DNA of 64,000 nucleotides from Tremella fuciformis (GCA_032768795.1 CP136496.1:2046001-2110000), one strand, 5' to 3'; shown: positions 11,038 to 23,084, counted from the first letter of the stretch. Made by a program: numbers and translations. The notes: generated from the sequence alone by a model not told the origin.

Positions 11038-12351
11038 TGCACCAGGCGTAGGACCATTTCCGGACCAATCTGAAGGACCGGCTCTGGGCGGTCCATCCAT
11101 CGCCATCCCACCCGCTCCCTGATATGGTGACGGGTAGAACGCATATTGATTGTGCCCGGCTGGAGTGTTCCAGGAGGAAGGTGGTGCACTTCCAAACATC
11201 ATTCCCCTGCCGGCGCCATATTCGTCCATGAACGAGCCATGCCGCGAGTGATTGGCTCCCACATCTCCCACCGGACCGTAGGGGATCTGCCCGGGCCCTA
11301 GGATCGGACTCATCGGTGGACTGCCCCAGCTCGGAGCGTAGGTCGCCTGCGTCTGAGCCGTGTTGGGACGGGAGTGTGGGTGATAGTTTGGTAATTGGTG
11401 GGGATACGGGGGCGATGGGTTGAGCGGTGAGGTCTGGGACGATCGACTGGCCTGCGGGTGCATTACACCATACTGCGATTGATCGGGATGTACGGCCTCC
11501 GGAAGGTATTCGTGCGAATATTGAGGTCCCTGCGGATGCTGCTGGTGGTAAGGAGGGTTGAAAGCAGATGCCGAGGAAGTAACGAATGAATGACCGAATT
11601 GCGGATGGGGTGGGGCATAGGGCGAGTAGTCCTGCTGAGGGGTGTAGGGAGAAAAGTCGCCTTGTGGACCATGGGATAGGTACGGCTGCTGCTGCTGCTG
11701 ATGTTGCTGCTGATGCAGTTGCCCCGGCGGCTGCGGATAGCGCTGAGGGGGCAAATGTCCATCGGGGGGCCCGTAAGAGTATCGCGGGTTCACGCTCATG
11801 CCTCTGAACTGGGCCTCGAGGTGGTAGTCGTCCGCGCCATCCCCCTCATCTGGTACGCCATCGGGCAACTGCCGCTCAGGCATAGTGGGCGATGCTGATG
11901 CTGCGTGCACGTCAGCAAGGCGATTATAGACGGGGTTAGACAGATAGAACTCACCCTGCTTCAGCTCCTTCTGCGGATGAGGGTGGTGAGATCGATGATC
12001 GGACGCAGCGGCAGCCGTCCCACCCAAATTTCCATCCGAAGCCGATCGGATGACCATGTCACTGTGGCCGTGGGCGTGAGCGTGTGTAGGGTCCGCGAGG
12101 CGAGCTTCGTTTCCGCCCAACGGGCTGTCAACCTGACCTCGGGGGAGCGCCTCGGTGGTGTGTGCCGTGTGCGCCGAGCTGGTCGAGGACTGCGTGTGGG
12201 GCGAGGGGCGATGCGTGTGGGCAGCCGAAGAGAGCGAGAAAGAATGGTGAGGGGCCTGGGGAGGGGACGAGTACGGGTGAGGGTGGTGGGAGGGGGGATG
12301 AGGATAAGAGTGAGAGTGGGCCGGTGGACGAGATTGAGCTCGGTCGGTCAT
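8983..12351 (-). CDS. RRM and YTH domain RNA-binding protein (putative m6A reader)
   Basis: Start ATG at 12351 (MTDRAQSRPP); stop at 8983. The N-terminal ~480 residues are His/Pro/Tyr/Gln-rich, with polyQ runs at 11008-11035 and near 11690-11715. An RRM follows: WVMWVGNVPNN (RNP2 strand), then SSCAFVNLSS (RNP1 region) and ERAVAFFNNR, spanning the intron near 10797-10749. The YTH domain starts KRYFVLKS and contains GTWKTQYHNEGILDQAF and VILIFGANRSGEFFGYARM. It is then split by a ~220-residue low-complexity insertion before GWGKPFRIEWI and VCRDGTEVEP. Family members bind m6A RNA through an aromatic cage; Trp in GTW and Trp in GWGK are the likely cage residues. Two introns of exactly 54 nt (GTGAGT ... 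GCACGCAG near 11950-11897; GTGAGT ... GTGACAG near 9170-9117) keep the frame open, so a six-frame ORF wrongly includes them. Confidence 0.88.
11008..11035. repeat. CTG/CAG trinucleotide repeat (polyQ in the RRM-YTH gene)
   Basis: About nine perfect CTG units on the plus strand, read as Gln on the minus strand in the disordered N-terminal half of the RRM-YTH protein. Such a tract is likely length-variable between strains. Confidence 0.85.
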
Positions 12352-13513
12352 GCTGATGTTGCCTCGTTGGGCCAGCTGGCTCGGGCGACCATGAGAGGGC
12401 GGAGGGGCGCGGTCCGGTGCGGCGGCGAGGGGCGAGGGGGAGAGAGGGGAGACGACGAGGTGAGTGACTGCTGGATTGTCGGAAAGGGAGGGGAGAAGGA
12501 TTCAATTTCGCGGGACGGGCGTCATGCACGGATGTTCGGATGTGATGTCGCTACGTCTGCGATGATGGCGGCGAGGGGAGCGGGTCTTGTCCTCGCCGCC
12601 GTTACCGCTGCCGCCGTTGACGAAAGAGACAAGGGGAGAGAGAGGGAGAGAAATTACGAGAAGGTAGGGGAACTACGGCAAAGGGTTCAAAGACCAAGGG
12701 ACTCTATCATCCCGGTCGGAGTCCTCCATGGCAGGCAGTCTAGCAAGACCTAGACAGCTTCTAGAGCCCCAGAACATGCATATGTCGAGTCAAAGATGCC
12801 AGTCCAAGGCCTCGCCCCGGTCCACGCTCGAGCCACGCATCAAACAAGTCGAACATGATCAGATGTGATCTGATCTACACTGCCCCTTCCCCTTCCTTCC
12901 CCCTCGTCTACAGTACCTCCTTTCATAGTCTCTCGCCTCTCTCTCCCTCCTTCTAGCTTCTAGACTCGCCTCTTCTCCGTGATTCCAGCAGATCTACTCT
13001 AGTCTTGGTCCCTCGTTTCATATCCCCGCGTAGCTCAGCCACCAAGCTCGTGCTACAAGGAGATATAAGAGACCACCTGCACCCTGTGCCTCGGAGGTGC
13101 CTCTGTACAATGCCCTTTCCTAAAGACTCTTGCTCTCCGAGGCTCCGGACTTCAGGCTGTTGACGGATGCATCACTATCGAAGCTGAAAGACACCTGTGA
13201 TTGGTGAGATGTGTGAGACACTGAGCTGCGAGCTCATCATACAAAGCGTTGTCTTGCTGCAGCATCGATGGTCTTCTGTTCAATCGATCAGGATGCTCGG
13301 CATGGTCACACCAACGACTGAGCCAACACCTCACCGAAGTATCAGCCGTGAGCCCAGCTGGGCCTTGCGCAACAGGAAACACATCCATGCAGACATGCGA
13401 TCGGACAAGTACAAGACAAGCAACAGCAAGTACAGGACACCCAACCAGCACAAGTCACGTAACAACAAGGACAGGCTCCGATGACAGAGACAGAAGACCA
13501 CAAAGATTCTGCG
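12352..13513. other. Intergenic, promoter and 5' leader of the RRM-YTH gene
   Basis: About 1.16 kb. From 12880 to 13000 it is strongly pyrimidine-rich on the plus strand, with no supported coding sequence. A GTAGCTCAG string near 13031 resembles a tRNA D-arm, but I could not pair the other arms. The right end is the 3' flank of the next minus-strand gene. Confidence 0.5.
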
Positions 13514-14498
13514 TCAGGCTGGCCGTACTCGCCGCCTGCGATGAAGGTACGAGGGTGTCCAGTCGGGCTTGACGTACCTCGCATCAAAGACGATATGATC
13601 GGGTGCGCTGCTTTTGCGGGACAAAGGTGAGGGGCTATCGAGATCGAGAGCGCCGTGAGGGTTGAGCAGGATACTGCTTTTACGCGGGGGAGTAAGGATA
13701 CTGTCGACAAGCGTTGATGTGCTGTCGAAGGTGTCAAGCGACGAGCGTGGCCGGGGACAAGGGGTCTCAGGGACGAGGGTGGACGAGGACGAGCTTGGCG
13801 TCGGGGGCGGCGAGTCGACGAGGGCCTCATGGGCGACGCATGCGTCTTCATTGTCCAACATTGGACCGTCGATCGAGGAGAGGCGCGCGGCACAGTTCAG
13901 GTTGACAGCGGCAATGGCAGTTGGCCTAGAGAGGCGTTTCCACTTGAACGGAGGAGGGTCAAACGGCGTTTGGGACAGGTCGCGCAGGCCGGGAGTGTTG
14001 AGCTCGGCGAGCGTCTTGACGATGAAAGGGTTCTGGTGCTCAGCTCACATATACTTACCTGTCAACATATCTCACCGTGTGACAAGTATGTCGAGACCGC
14101 GCTTCATTCGCCATCCAAGCCGTCCACCAGGCCTTGCGCGTACACTCGGGACACTGATACTCCCCGTCAAAGTGCAAATACTCATGGCGCGCATCTTCCA
14201 TGGCCCGACAGAGACGCACGCCTTCAAGGTATAGCCACGCGTTGACCTCGTCGGCAAACCCATACTGATCGTCTGAAGCGGGATTGAGGTTGATCACCGC
14301 GGCATGCCGAATGACGCGGTCGAGCTGGCTTTTGAGGAGAGACATGCGACGGCGGTAAAAGATGTACTGGCACAGCATGGCGAGGAGCGGTAAGACGATG
14401 TGCGTGTGGATGAAGCGGATGCCGCGGAGGATGTGGGTGATGTGTTGGAGGAGTTGCGGGGGAGGAGGGGAGTCGTGACCAGAAAGACGAGGCGACAT
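13514..14498 (-). CDS. Hypothetical protein with one hydrophobic segment and Cys pairs
   Basis: Start ATG at 14498 (MSPRLSGHDSPPPP). A hydrophobic stretch (THIVLPLLAMLCQYIFY, about residues 33-49) is followed by a basic helix (RRRMSLLKSQLDRVIRHA) and a region with CPEC and HTCHT that might bind metal. An intron (~14072-14027) joins HTCHT to NPFIVKTLAELNTPGLRDL. A short second intron near the 3' end (GTACGT donor at ~13578) leads to RRRVRPA and stop. The C-terminal third is Ser/Pro/Thr-rich. It looks like a conserved fungal protein anchored by one membrane helix, but I do not recognise the family. Confidence 0.7.
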
Positions 14499-15480
14499 GG
14501 TGCGTCTCGATTCTGGTTTCTGCGATGAGGTCAGAGCAGGAATCTGTGTAGGAGCAACGAGAATCGATGGGCAGTTCGGCGGGTGAAGGAAGTAGGCTAA
14601 TGAGGAGAGGATAACTGAGCAGGTCCTCAGAAGGGTGCACGGGCAGGGGGCGGCTTCGACGCGTCCGATCACTGCTCAAGGCGCGCTAAGCAAGACCCAT
14701 CTATCACAGACTGAACTCTGCCATGCATACTGAACCAGCCGCTCATCGCTGACATGGAACGCGGAATGGGACCGAAAAAAAACGGGGAGACGATGACAAG
14801 AGGAATGTAAAGGGTGACAACGCGCTAAGATTGACACCGTCAACGATCGACGCCAAGAGCCCAGTCTTCTCATCGCCATCTCCTCGCTATCTCTTCCCGT
14901 CGCGCCGCTCTTCGCCTCACTTGCGCTCCCGCTCGCCGCTTCTTACCCCTTTCTCGCAGCTGTCCTCAGCATGCCGGCTCGCCATGCGGCCTGGCCCTTC
15001 CACTGGCGCGCAACTTCATGTGGTCCACCCCTTCCCGCTCCTCCACTCGGGCGACACCGAACACCGCTCTCTCGTTCTTCAGCCATTCTTCTCAAGCTAA
15101 GAGATACGGTATCGCCAGCCCCTCCCGTCGTGCGGCGCGGATGTTGTTTCCTTCCGCCTCTCCTCCCACTTACTCTTTCCCTCTCCTAGAGGTATAAGAG
15201 GCTGGAATCCCCCTCGCTCGATTCTCTTTCTGCATTCCACTCTTCCCACTCCCCAGCCTTCCAGCTTACCACCCCTCGTCGTCTCGAACCACTATCCCTC
15301 TCGCTTCATCATACTACACCACACCACACCACACCACACCACACCGCACCACACTACACTCTTCTCTACCAAGCCACACCCTTCCCTGCCGCGCTCTGCC
15401 GTGCACCAACCCACCGAAAGAAACCCCAAGTAAGTCACCGCCCCATCGTCACCACCATCCACTCATCCCAGATCATAATC
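14499..15480. promoter_or_regulatory. Divergent intergenic region with TATA-like box, short-repeat leader and probable 5'-UTR intron
   Basis: A TATAAG at 15193-15198 lies in a CT-rich core-promoter-like setting about 290 bp before the ATG at 15481. The leader carries an imperfect ACACC pentamer repeat at about 15308-15352. A GTAAGT at 15429 and an AG at 15471 could bound a 43-nt 5'-UTR intron. These are consensus matches only. Confidence 0.4.
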
Positions 15481-16228
15481 ATGACAATGACCGTCCAGCC
15501 CACCTGGTCCAGCTCGACGCTGTGCTCGGCCAAATCGCGCGCGGCGCTCATATCCGCGTCTTCGTCTACATCCACGCTCGTCGGGCATACGCTCGGCCTC
15601 GGACACGCGCACTTTCTCAAAGAGCTCAACTCGCGCAACAACCCCATCTTCAACGTGCGCAATGCCCAACTGCGCATCCAAACCATCCAGCTCGCCCAGC
15701 AGGCGACGACACCCGTGCACTTGCCCAGATGGGCAATTGAAAAGTGCAAAAAGCACCGCGCACCCGAACCTTATCGCCCGCACCACGTCGAGGCCGTCGA
15801 CCGCCGACCGGACTTTGAGCTCGAGCGGCTCATCGTCCAACTCCAGTCTATGCGCACCTCGAAGCCTTCGCTCAAGACGCGCTTCCGCCGCGCCGTCGCG
15901 GGGCATGCGGCCGCGATCGCCGCGGCGCTCAAACCTGGTCCCCGGCCCAAGCCCAAGTGCACCATCCCTTCCACGTGCCATGTCATCGCCCCGGCTCTGG
16001 TTGTCACGCCCCCTCCCGAAGATGCCGATCCAGAGGTGGACGACTACGTCCCGGCGTTCGTCAACAAGTCTTTCGCTACCGTGAGTCCTTTGATCCTTCT
16101 TCCCGAATCACGCTGACCTGCAGGTCCACTTGTCCATGGTCGATTCGGACTGCTGTACATCCACCCGCCCGTGCGGGTCAGAGTTCGTCCGACGTCTCAC
16201 TCCCTCGCCACTTCCGCCACTCTGCTGA
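15481..16228 (+). CDS. Hypothetical protein, two exons
   Basis: The ATG at 15481 opens 200 codons, then a GTGAGT donor at 16081 and an acceptor ending at 16124 join a final exon of 34 codons rich in Cys (DSDCCTSTRPCGSEF). The first exon encodes a Ser/Thr-rich start and a basic middle with helices (HAHFLKELNSRNNPIFNVRN, LERLIVQLQSMR, RFRRAVAGHAAAIAAA). No known domain was recognised. It sits between a hypothetical gene and ATG9 with its own promoter region. Confidence 0.7.
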
Positions 16229-16502
16229 GCAGCCTCGCATCAACAACTCGACTTGACCTTGTTTCCTGTCACACCCGACACTGTATCGACTAGTCACTTG
16301 CTTTTCTTCAGTTTTTCCTGGCAGATGCTGCCTCCTTCGCACGACACACGCACCACATGTTCAAGATATTGTTGTACACGTACGAGACCGCACCTGTAGT
16401 CTGTCATGTCTTCAGTCCCATAGCATGTCTGAGGCCGGGATTCCAGTATAGATGTAGACGATTCAATGCATGACAGTATAATACGTACAACCGTCTTCCT
16501 AG

Positions 16503-19500
16503 TTACCGATTCAACACCTGCTGCAGCAGTCCAATCATGCCTGCGTCTCTCATGAACCCCCGCTCGTCCTCATCTCCCTCGTCGCCTTCAACGTCGTCAT
16601 CGTCCGGCCTCAAACGGCGATTCCAGCCCATCTGTTCCGCCTCTCCATCGAGCGACTCGTCCAGGTTCACCTCGCCCTCATCCTCGGCCATAGTGGCCAG
16701 CTTGCCATCGGCACCGACACCAGCGCCCGCACCCGCACCCAAGGCTGGGCCGGTACCGTTGACTTTGGTCGTACTGAGCGAAGGCGGCCGGGGGAGGTAC
16801 ATCGACCCCCTCGCCCACGTCTGGTCGTTCGACCTGCTCCGCTCCCTCATCCCCGCACTGCGGGGCTCGTCGAGGCCGAGTCCCCTGCCGCCCGCATAGA
16901 CGCTCTGCGACCCGGCAATCTGCGGCGAATGCGGGTTGAGCAGATTCGACTTGTTGATGTGCATGCCCATCAGTCTGTCGAGAAAGACCGAGGACGAGAG
17001 CGAGGGCTGCCAGTCGGGGTGCGTCGCCTTGAAGTGCAAGAACGACTTTTCCATCTTGTTCTCGTTGGCCCGACCGGCCGCGCCGACGTTGCTTTGTGGA
17101 AAGCGATGATCGGTCGATCGGGGTGACTTGGCATCGCGCGCAGCGGCAGCAGCTGCCGGGACTTGCAGTCCCGCCGTCGGGCTGGCAGCGGTCTGGCCCG
17201 CTTGACGACGGAAGTCGAACACTGCAAAGCTGCACACATAGCCGACGCCCTCGACATGCACGGTAAACTCGCGGAAAAAGTCGATGATCGCCGCGGCGCA
17301 CGGCGGGAGCGAAAAGAGCAGTATGAACGGAGTGAGGAGCACCGAGAGAAGCTCTTGAAAGAACACTGTGATTTTCAGCTGGAAGAGATTGCTGAACTCG
17401 GCGTGGACCTTTTCATCAGCTGGTTTCTGCGTTCTGTCGCTTGAACACCGACCATCTGGCTGTGCAGACGACCTCGCCATTCTCCAGGCAGATAATGTGT
17501 CCATCTCACGACTTCTCTCAGACTGGCCTCGGGGTCGAAGACGAGGTTCTCTTCCGGTACCATCCCTCTTGCAATGGCCAGTACGGACCCAAAGATACCC
17601 AAATAGAAGAGGACCGTGCGATGTGGCGTCACCTCGAAATGAAGGAACAGATCCGGGTCGAGTAGAGACGCCACAAGCAGGACGGCCGCAAATGATCCTG
17701 CCACGAAAGCGACAAAGCGCATGACGAGTGCGGTGCGCTCTTTGGGAAACTGGTCGATGTACTCTTTTGCGGTCGGATAGCTGCGATCGAGACGGCGCTC
17801 GAAGAGGTGAGGCAGCTCGTTGAACTCGCGGAATTTCCACTGCGCATAGGGCGTGTACTGGCGGGATCCAATGGAGGACGGGTTCTTGTGGTATTCCTGA
17901 TCCATGAGCCATCTGCGTCTTCCGAAACGGCAACATGAGGCCCACCTCAAAATAGCGGAAGAAAGAATAGACCAGCAGATACACCACGATGAAAGGGGCG
18001 AACATGGCATTCAGGACGCCCATGAAGATGAACCGTCTTCGCAGACTGATTGTAAGCTGAACCCTACGTTTGACCTGAATACACTCACCCTTCAACCAAG
18101 TCTTTCCGCCGCCGCTCCTTGACAAACTCCTTGCGAACCTGGCCCCGTCGATCGAAGAGATATCCCATCAGACAGAAACGGAGATTCCACTCAAGAGCCT
18201 TTGTCAGGTTGTTCCCGCCAAAAGTCAGAAATTTCCTGTCCGGCTCGTCTCCAGCTGTTGGTAATGCCGTCACGGCCTCAGCAGTGGGCGGGGCGATCAG
18301 GTGCTTTGGAATGTACGGGGCGATCGAATGAGGAAGAGGCAAACGAAATCTGAGATCAAGCAGGTCTTTGTTGAACAGTGCGATGAGGTAATTCTCCTGA
18401 CGGAGGATGCGGCTGAGAGGGGTCAGCAAACTGCTCAAAGGGCGGGAACAACGCTCACTTGGCAACATCATGCGCGTCCAGCTTCTTGGTGCCCGTCTTG
18501 TTCGTGTCTGTTCCCACCATATCGGCGAGGGCTGCAGCCTGACCATTTGACAGGGAAGTGATTGGGTTGTGCTTGCGTATCTCCCCGATGAGCCGGACAA
18601 TCTCAGGCCATGGCAACGTTTGTATGTCCGCCTATGTGGTCAGCCTCACTCATAGATCCAGCACGGCAGCTCACATCCGGTACACCCAGGAGATGGGTGT
18701 AGAAGCGATACATCTCGAGTAGACGAGGGAGCGAGAGGGCAAAGCTGAACAGCTGAAAGGCGTAGAAGATACCGACTGCAGTGATGAACAACATGTGAGG
18801 GAAGGAACCGCTAAGGGTCAGCTGGAAAAGGGCGAGGAGGAGTCACAGAGGAACTGACCTGGTCAAGCACTTGTCCACCAAGACATCGTCGAGCCTTCCG
18901 ACAGCACTTGGACCGTCGGTTGACGAGCGAAGCTTCGGGTAGTCTATGCACGACGTCAGAAATGTGGTGAACCCGATTACGAAGAAGGTCGTTCTGCGGT
19001 CGGCCTGAGCATCTTCGGGCGGAGACTGGACTCACAAGAGATTGAGTACGCGAGCGAGAGCGATGCAGTACAGTCCCTTACCCTTGTAGTAATCGTAGAC
19101 CTCTTGCAGGAAGCCGTCGAGATCCTCCACATTCACCCATCTCCATAGAGCCTTCTCGTACTCGTTAAGACCGGCCTTTCGGACCGCTTGGCCTCGTCCA
19201 GCTCCTCCCATGCCGAGAAAGCCCGCAAGTCGGCCTCTATCCGGCAGCGCATCCACCTCGTCCTCTTCATCTGCCTGGGTCGGTACTGCCGCATACTGTC
19301 TTCCCGATTTTGTCCGCTTGGCTTTGGCTTTTCTTTGAGGTGAAGGTGAGGAGATGTTCGGGTCGAGGTAGCCCTGCCCTGTCTTCAAGCGCGGAGACGC
19401 TTTCTTTGATGGCTGGCGCGAGGGTCCCGGCCGAGGTGGGGGGTCCGTGACGACGGCGGCGGGAGGCAAAGCCGAGATGGGGATATCAGGCGAGGTGGAA

Positions 19501-20027
19501 GGGTCGCGCGAGGCGTTGCTGGCAAGGCCCGAGGCGTAGTGGGCAATGGTGGATGGTCCGGGTGAGGTGCTCCTCGACTCGGAGGTCGAGGATCCGGGAG
19601 CGTGGAAAGGACCTGGGCTGCTCCTTCTGCCGCCCGTAAATGGGACAGATGGGAGGGCATCTGGTGGGGACGTTGGCGTGCGGTCGCCAAAGATGAGCGA
19701 CCTAGGAGGCGCTTCACCTTCATCGTCTGACGATGTCGAGGTGGAAGGGGTGGCAATGACGTGTGTGGGCGGACGCGAGTGAGACGTGGTGGGCGTCGGC
19801 GTCGGACTGAGATGACGCCTGCCCCTTGCATCGTCTTCGTCTTCGTCGTCGCTGCCGGCGTCATGAGGTTCGGCGGAGCTCGAGTTGTCTCCCTGCAGTT
19901 CACGCAGCAAGTAGGCCGAGGGCGAGTCTGGGTCGGCGTGGCCTGAAGGGTTGGCCGAGCGGCTCATGGACGCGTAGGGGTTGAGCAAGTGGAGGAGAGA
20001 GCTGGCCTGCTGTGGCGAAGACGGCAT
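16503..20027 (-). CDS. ATG9: Autophagy-related lipid scramblase Atg9
   Basis: Start ATG at 20027 ([17 protein letters not shown]); stop at 16503. The first ~300 residues are acidic and Ser/Pro-rich, as in other fungal Atg9 proteins. The conserved core begins [19 protein letters not shown], followed by transmembrane segments (e.g. [39 protein letters not shown]) and the signatures [40 protein letters not shown] and [20 protein letters not shown]. The C-terminal tail is disordered, ending [11 protein letters not shown]. Atg9 is the multispanning membrane protein on vesicles that seed the phagophore and equilibrates lipids between leaflets, working with Atg2. About ten short introns split the core. 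Confidence 0.93.
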
Positions 20028-20382
20028 CTCGAGGAGTGCAGGAGGTATCTCAGGTCATGTCTGGTGAGTCATAGGCGGACTATGCAGTCGCAGAGGTGGA
20101 AGAAGCGACAAAGGTGAAGGCAAAGAGAACTGGTGGCTCATCCGGTGTCCAGCTGACCGGGACTGGGTCATTGGGTCATTCACGAACACGAGGGACACTG
20201 ACGGAGCGTGTACTGGACATGCTGTCCAGCCTCAATGCATGGGATGGGACTTGCCTGCAGGCATGACACTGTGTACAACATGCTGCTGCCATGATGGAAG
20301 CCCCTGCCATACGGTCTGATGACACCGTCAAGGGCTGTGAGTCCGGGTCGCCGACGTACGATCACGCCGTCGCGGCCTCGCC

Positions 20383-20725
20383 TCAACTCCCCTCAATGTT
20401 CTTCATTCTACGCCGTACGACCGACTCTATCGGACATGCGGTGCTCTTGCCATCCTTGCCGTGCTCCTTGTTCTGATCGTACATCTTGGCACAACAGCGA
20501 TAAAGACTCTCGACATAGTCTTGGCATTTCTGCTCGTTGTAGTTGTATTTGGACAGGCAGTCCTGTATGGCGCATGCTGCTAGGATCAGCCATGATCTCA
20601 GGTCTATCCCGAGGTAGCGCACCCTCTGCTTGGCAGTCTTGCGAGCCCATCCTGCGCCTCTTTTGAGTTGTCGTCGGCGGAGAAGAGGAACAGGATGGAG
20701 AGCTCAGAGTGGGCAAGTCCGACAT
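20383..20725 (-). CDS. CMC4: Twin CX9C protein Cmc4 of the mitochondrial intermembrane space
   Basis: Two exons joined over a 46-nt intron (acceptor just before CATGCGCC). The join creates DCQAEACAIQDC, the first CX9C pair; the second is KCQDYVESLYRCC. This twin CX9C layout with CAIQDCLSKYNYNEQKC is typical of Cmc4/MTCP1-type proteins, imported and oxidised by the Mia40 relay and linked to respiratory-chain assembly. Start is either the ATG at 20725, with a 25-residue Ser-rich extension, or the inner Met right before GSQDCQ, which would give the usual ~75-80 residues. The C-terminal tail (PIESVVRRRMKNIEGS) is longer than in human CMC4. Confidence 0.88.
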
Positions 20726-20893
20726 CGGACCGACGCTACATGACGCCATCCTCTCTTGTTCTCTGGTTTCCATTCCTGCTTCTATCGCCTTCTTTCATAG
20801 CTACTATCACGTCGTCTCGACAACATACGCACCCTGCTTCGCGCCGCTACTCGCCTCATCCCTCCCCACCGTCTTATCCACAGCACAGCAATC

Positions 20894-21589
20894 ATGTCTG
20901 ACATCTACTCGTACTCGGTCAGCTCCGAACTCGCCTTCCGGACTTGACGCCGTGCTGACTCACAAAAGGTCGAGCTGCCCAGCAACACCTTGCCCCTGTC
21001 CGAATACAAGGACAAGACGCTCCTCTTCGTCAACGTCGCCTCCAAGTGCGGTGAGCCTGCGAGCTGCTTTCGAGGGAGTGAGACTGACAGCAGGCCTGAC
21101 ACCCCAGTACAAAGACTTGCAGGCGCTGCACGAGAAGTACGGCGCCAAAGGCCTCGTCACCATCGGTTTCCCCTGCAACCAGGCATGTCTCCTACTGGTA
21201 TACATCTGCGACACTATGGGCTGACGTACAGTTCAAAGCTCAAGAGCCCGGCACTGACGCCGAGGTCCTGCAGTTCTGCCAGCTCAACTACGGCGTCACC
21301 TTTCCCATTGCCAAGAAGGTGAGTTGCCCCTTCGCAGCGGACAGAGGAAGAGGCTGATCCCAGGCCGACGTCAACGGACCCGAGACCCAGCCTATCTGGG
21401 CGTACCTCAAGGAACACGCCGACCCGCCCGTCAAGGACATTGACTGGAATTTCTCCAAATTCCTCATCAAGGACGGCAAGATCAAGTGGTTCCCCGCGCG
21501 CAGCACCAAGGTTGTGAGTCTGAACCTGCCCCGAGACTGAGGGGAGCTAATCGTGTCAGGCCGACGTCGAGGCTGCTCTTGAGCTGTAA
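20894..21589 (+). CDS. Glutathione peroxidase family thiol peroxidase (Cys-type)
   Basis: Six small exons give about 155 residues from MSDIYSYSVELPSN to VEAALEL. Peroxidatic Cys is in NVASKCG, split from LTPQYKDLQALHEKYG by an intron. The second Cys is in GFPCNQF, and the Trp/Asn pair in DWNFSKFL completes the catalytic tetrad area. Cys replaces the selenocysteine of animal enzymes, as in yeast Gpx proteins, which reduce lipid or hydrogen peroxides with thioredoxin. The first intron uses a less common GTCAGC donor. The gene is divergent from CMC4 with only ~170 bp between start codons. Confidence 0.93.
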
Positions 21590-21720
21590 GACGAGAGCGT
21601 AGATAGAACTACATGAGGACGTATGCAAATCAGGAATCTGGGAAGGGACGCGTAGCATACACGGCTGTCGATACTATCTCTCGTTCATTGGGTCACGATG
21701 CTCTTCTAGGGCAGACAGCT

Positions 21721-22199
21721 TCAGGTTCGTGCCGTAGACTCCTCAGACGGGGCATCGGCATCGCTATTCGTCGTCTCTGTGTCCTCGTGTCCCAGCGTTT
21801 CGGCACTGCTGCTCTCGTTACCGGGACCAGGAGGCATCGTGTAAGATGGGGCACCATCCTGAGCGCTCGACTCGGGGTGGGCATCGGCGTCTGTATTGGT
21901 GGGCAGGGTTTCCTCTTCTTCGGTCGCAGGTGCGGCAGTCGAGGCCGAGGATGACAACGGGCGGGAGAAGGGAAGACTGAGCTGCGGAATGGTGGTCATT
22001 GCCTGCTTCTATGAGCTTGTCGTGGACATGAGTATCTCTTTGTGCGTATTCTGTGACTTACCCGCGTTATGGGTATCGGTGCAAGTTGAAGCCTGACACG
22101 CGATGCAGCGTTGTTGGAGGCTACCCGCCCCGCTAGCATCGAGGTCTGCCGCGGCAACAGCCGGACTGCTGGCACGAGCACGCGTGGGAACGAGAGCAT
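21721..22199 (-). CDS. Small hypothetical protein with likely mitochondrial presequence
   Basis: Two exons. The ATG at 22199 gives MLSFPRVLVPAVRLLPRQ, an Arg-rich amphipathic start without acidic residues, typical of a mitochondrial targeting sequence. Exon 1 ends ITR at a GTAAGT donor and joins exon 2 (AMTTIPQLSLPF). The remainder is Ser/Thr/Glu-rich and ends ESTART. There is no recognisable domain in ~138 residues. Targeting is inferred from composition only. Confidence 0.55.
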
Positions 22200-22431
22200 G
22201 TCTGAGGATATGTATGTGTTAGAAAGTGAAAGGTAACGATGGATCACATTGCAGCATCGATCTATACCACCTCGAAGTCAAGACGTCAGAGCGGGACGAG
22301 TGGGTCACAGAGGAAGTACGACGCCGAACCTTGTCGGCATTGTCAGCTGTGCGGCATGGCTACTTCGCGACGGCGCTGCATAGTCATGCATATGCCATTC
22401 GAGACTGGACTGCCCGACTGCAGACGTGAGA

Positions 22432-23084
22432 TCATTTTGTGAAGGCGCGTACGATCTTGGCGGCGATGTGGAGGAAGAAGATCGAGGCGATGAAGGACAG
22501 GGAGAGGACAATGACGACGAATGGGTCTCTGGAATGTCAGCCGTTCCCAGACCAGGTATCGAGCTGCTATATTGCGCAGCAAGTAGTCTCAGAGTATAGT
22601 TGTCGTCCACGTAGTGTCCTCGACCAAAGACTCATGGGCTTAGATGGAGAAGGCGGGGGGAGGGGACAATGAGTCGCTCACACTTTCAACCCTGCGTCAC
22701 CCGAATCCGTGTACAGCTTCAACATGGTGTTGCTCGACCCGCCGGCACCTGCTGATCGTGCCGAAGAAGGCCGAGGGGCGGCAGCAGCTCGGCGTCTAAC
22801 CGTCAGTATCCCGTCCAAGCCACGAGTCCTCCGTCCCATCCGCCTCGAGTTCACAACACTGCTCATTCCCCAATGAGGATGCCATGAGTAGGCGAGACCT
22901 TACTCCCTGATACCGCTTCTCCTACTGCCTCGTGCGACATGCCTACGAGACTCACCTGACAGCGTTGGCTCCTGGCGGTCGGGCGACCGCAAAGGCAGAG
23001 GATGAACCCCCGGGGGTAGACGGGCGGTCGACGTCGGACTGCTAGTCAGCTTGACCAGAAGAGTCGATCACGTCAGCTGACCAT
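22432..23084 (-). CDS. Sec61 complex beta subunit (Sbh1-type)
   Basis: Spliced product: Met, then SDVDRPSTPGGSSSAFAV, RRRAAAAPRPSSARSAGAGG, SSNTMLKLYTDSGDAGLKV, and the tail anchor DPFVVIVLSLSFIASIFFL before HIAAKIVRAFTK. The GAGGSS-TMLKLYTD signature and single C-terminal membrane helix identify the ER translocon beta subunit. The initiator ATG (23084-23082) is directly followed by a GTCAGC donor; a 43-nt intron ends at 23039, so coding exon 1 is just the start codon. Two further introns (about 120 and 160 nt) are longer than usual for this window. The product is about 100 residues, as expected. Confidence 0.9.

Noticed and set aside
11905..12753. 282-codon plus-strand ORF
   Set aside because: Lies antisense to the RRM-YTH N-terminus and its leader; Arg/Val/Gly composition is typical of a GC-rich antisense shadow.
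13025..13100. Possible tRNA (GTAGCTCAG string)
   Set aside because: No acceptor stem, anticodon arm or T-arm could be paired around it.
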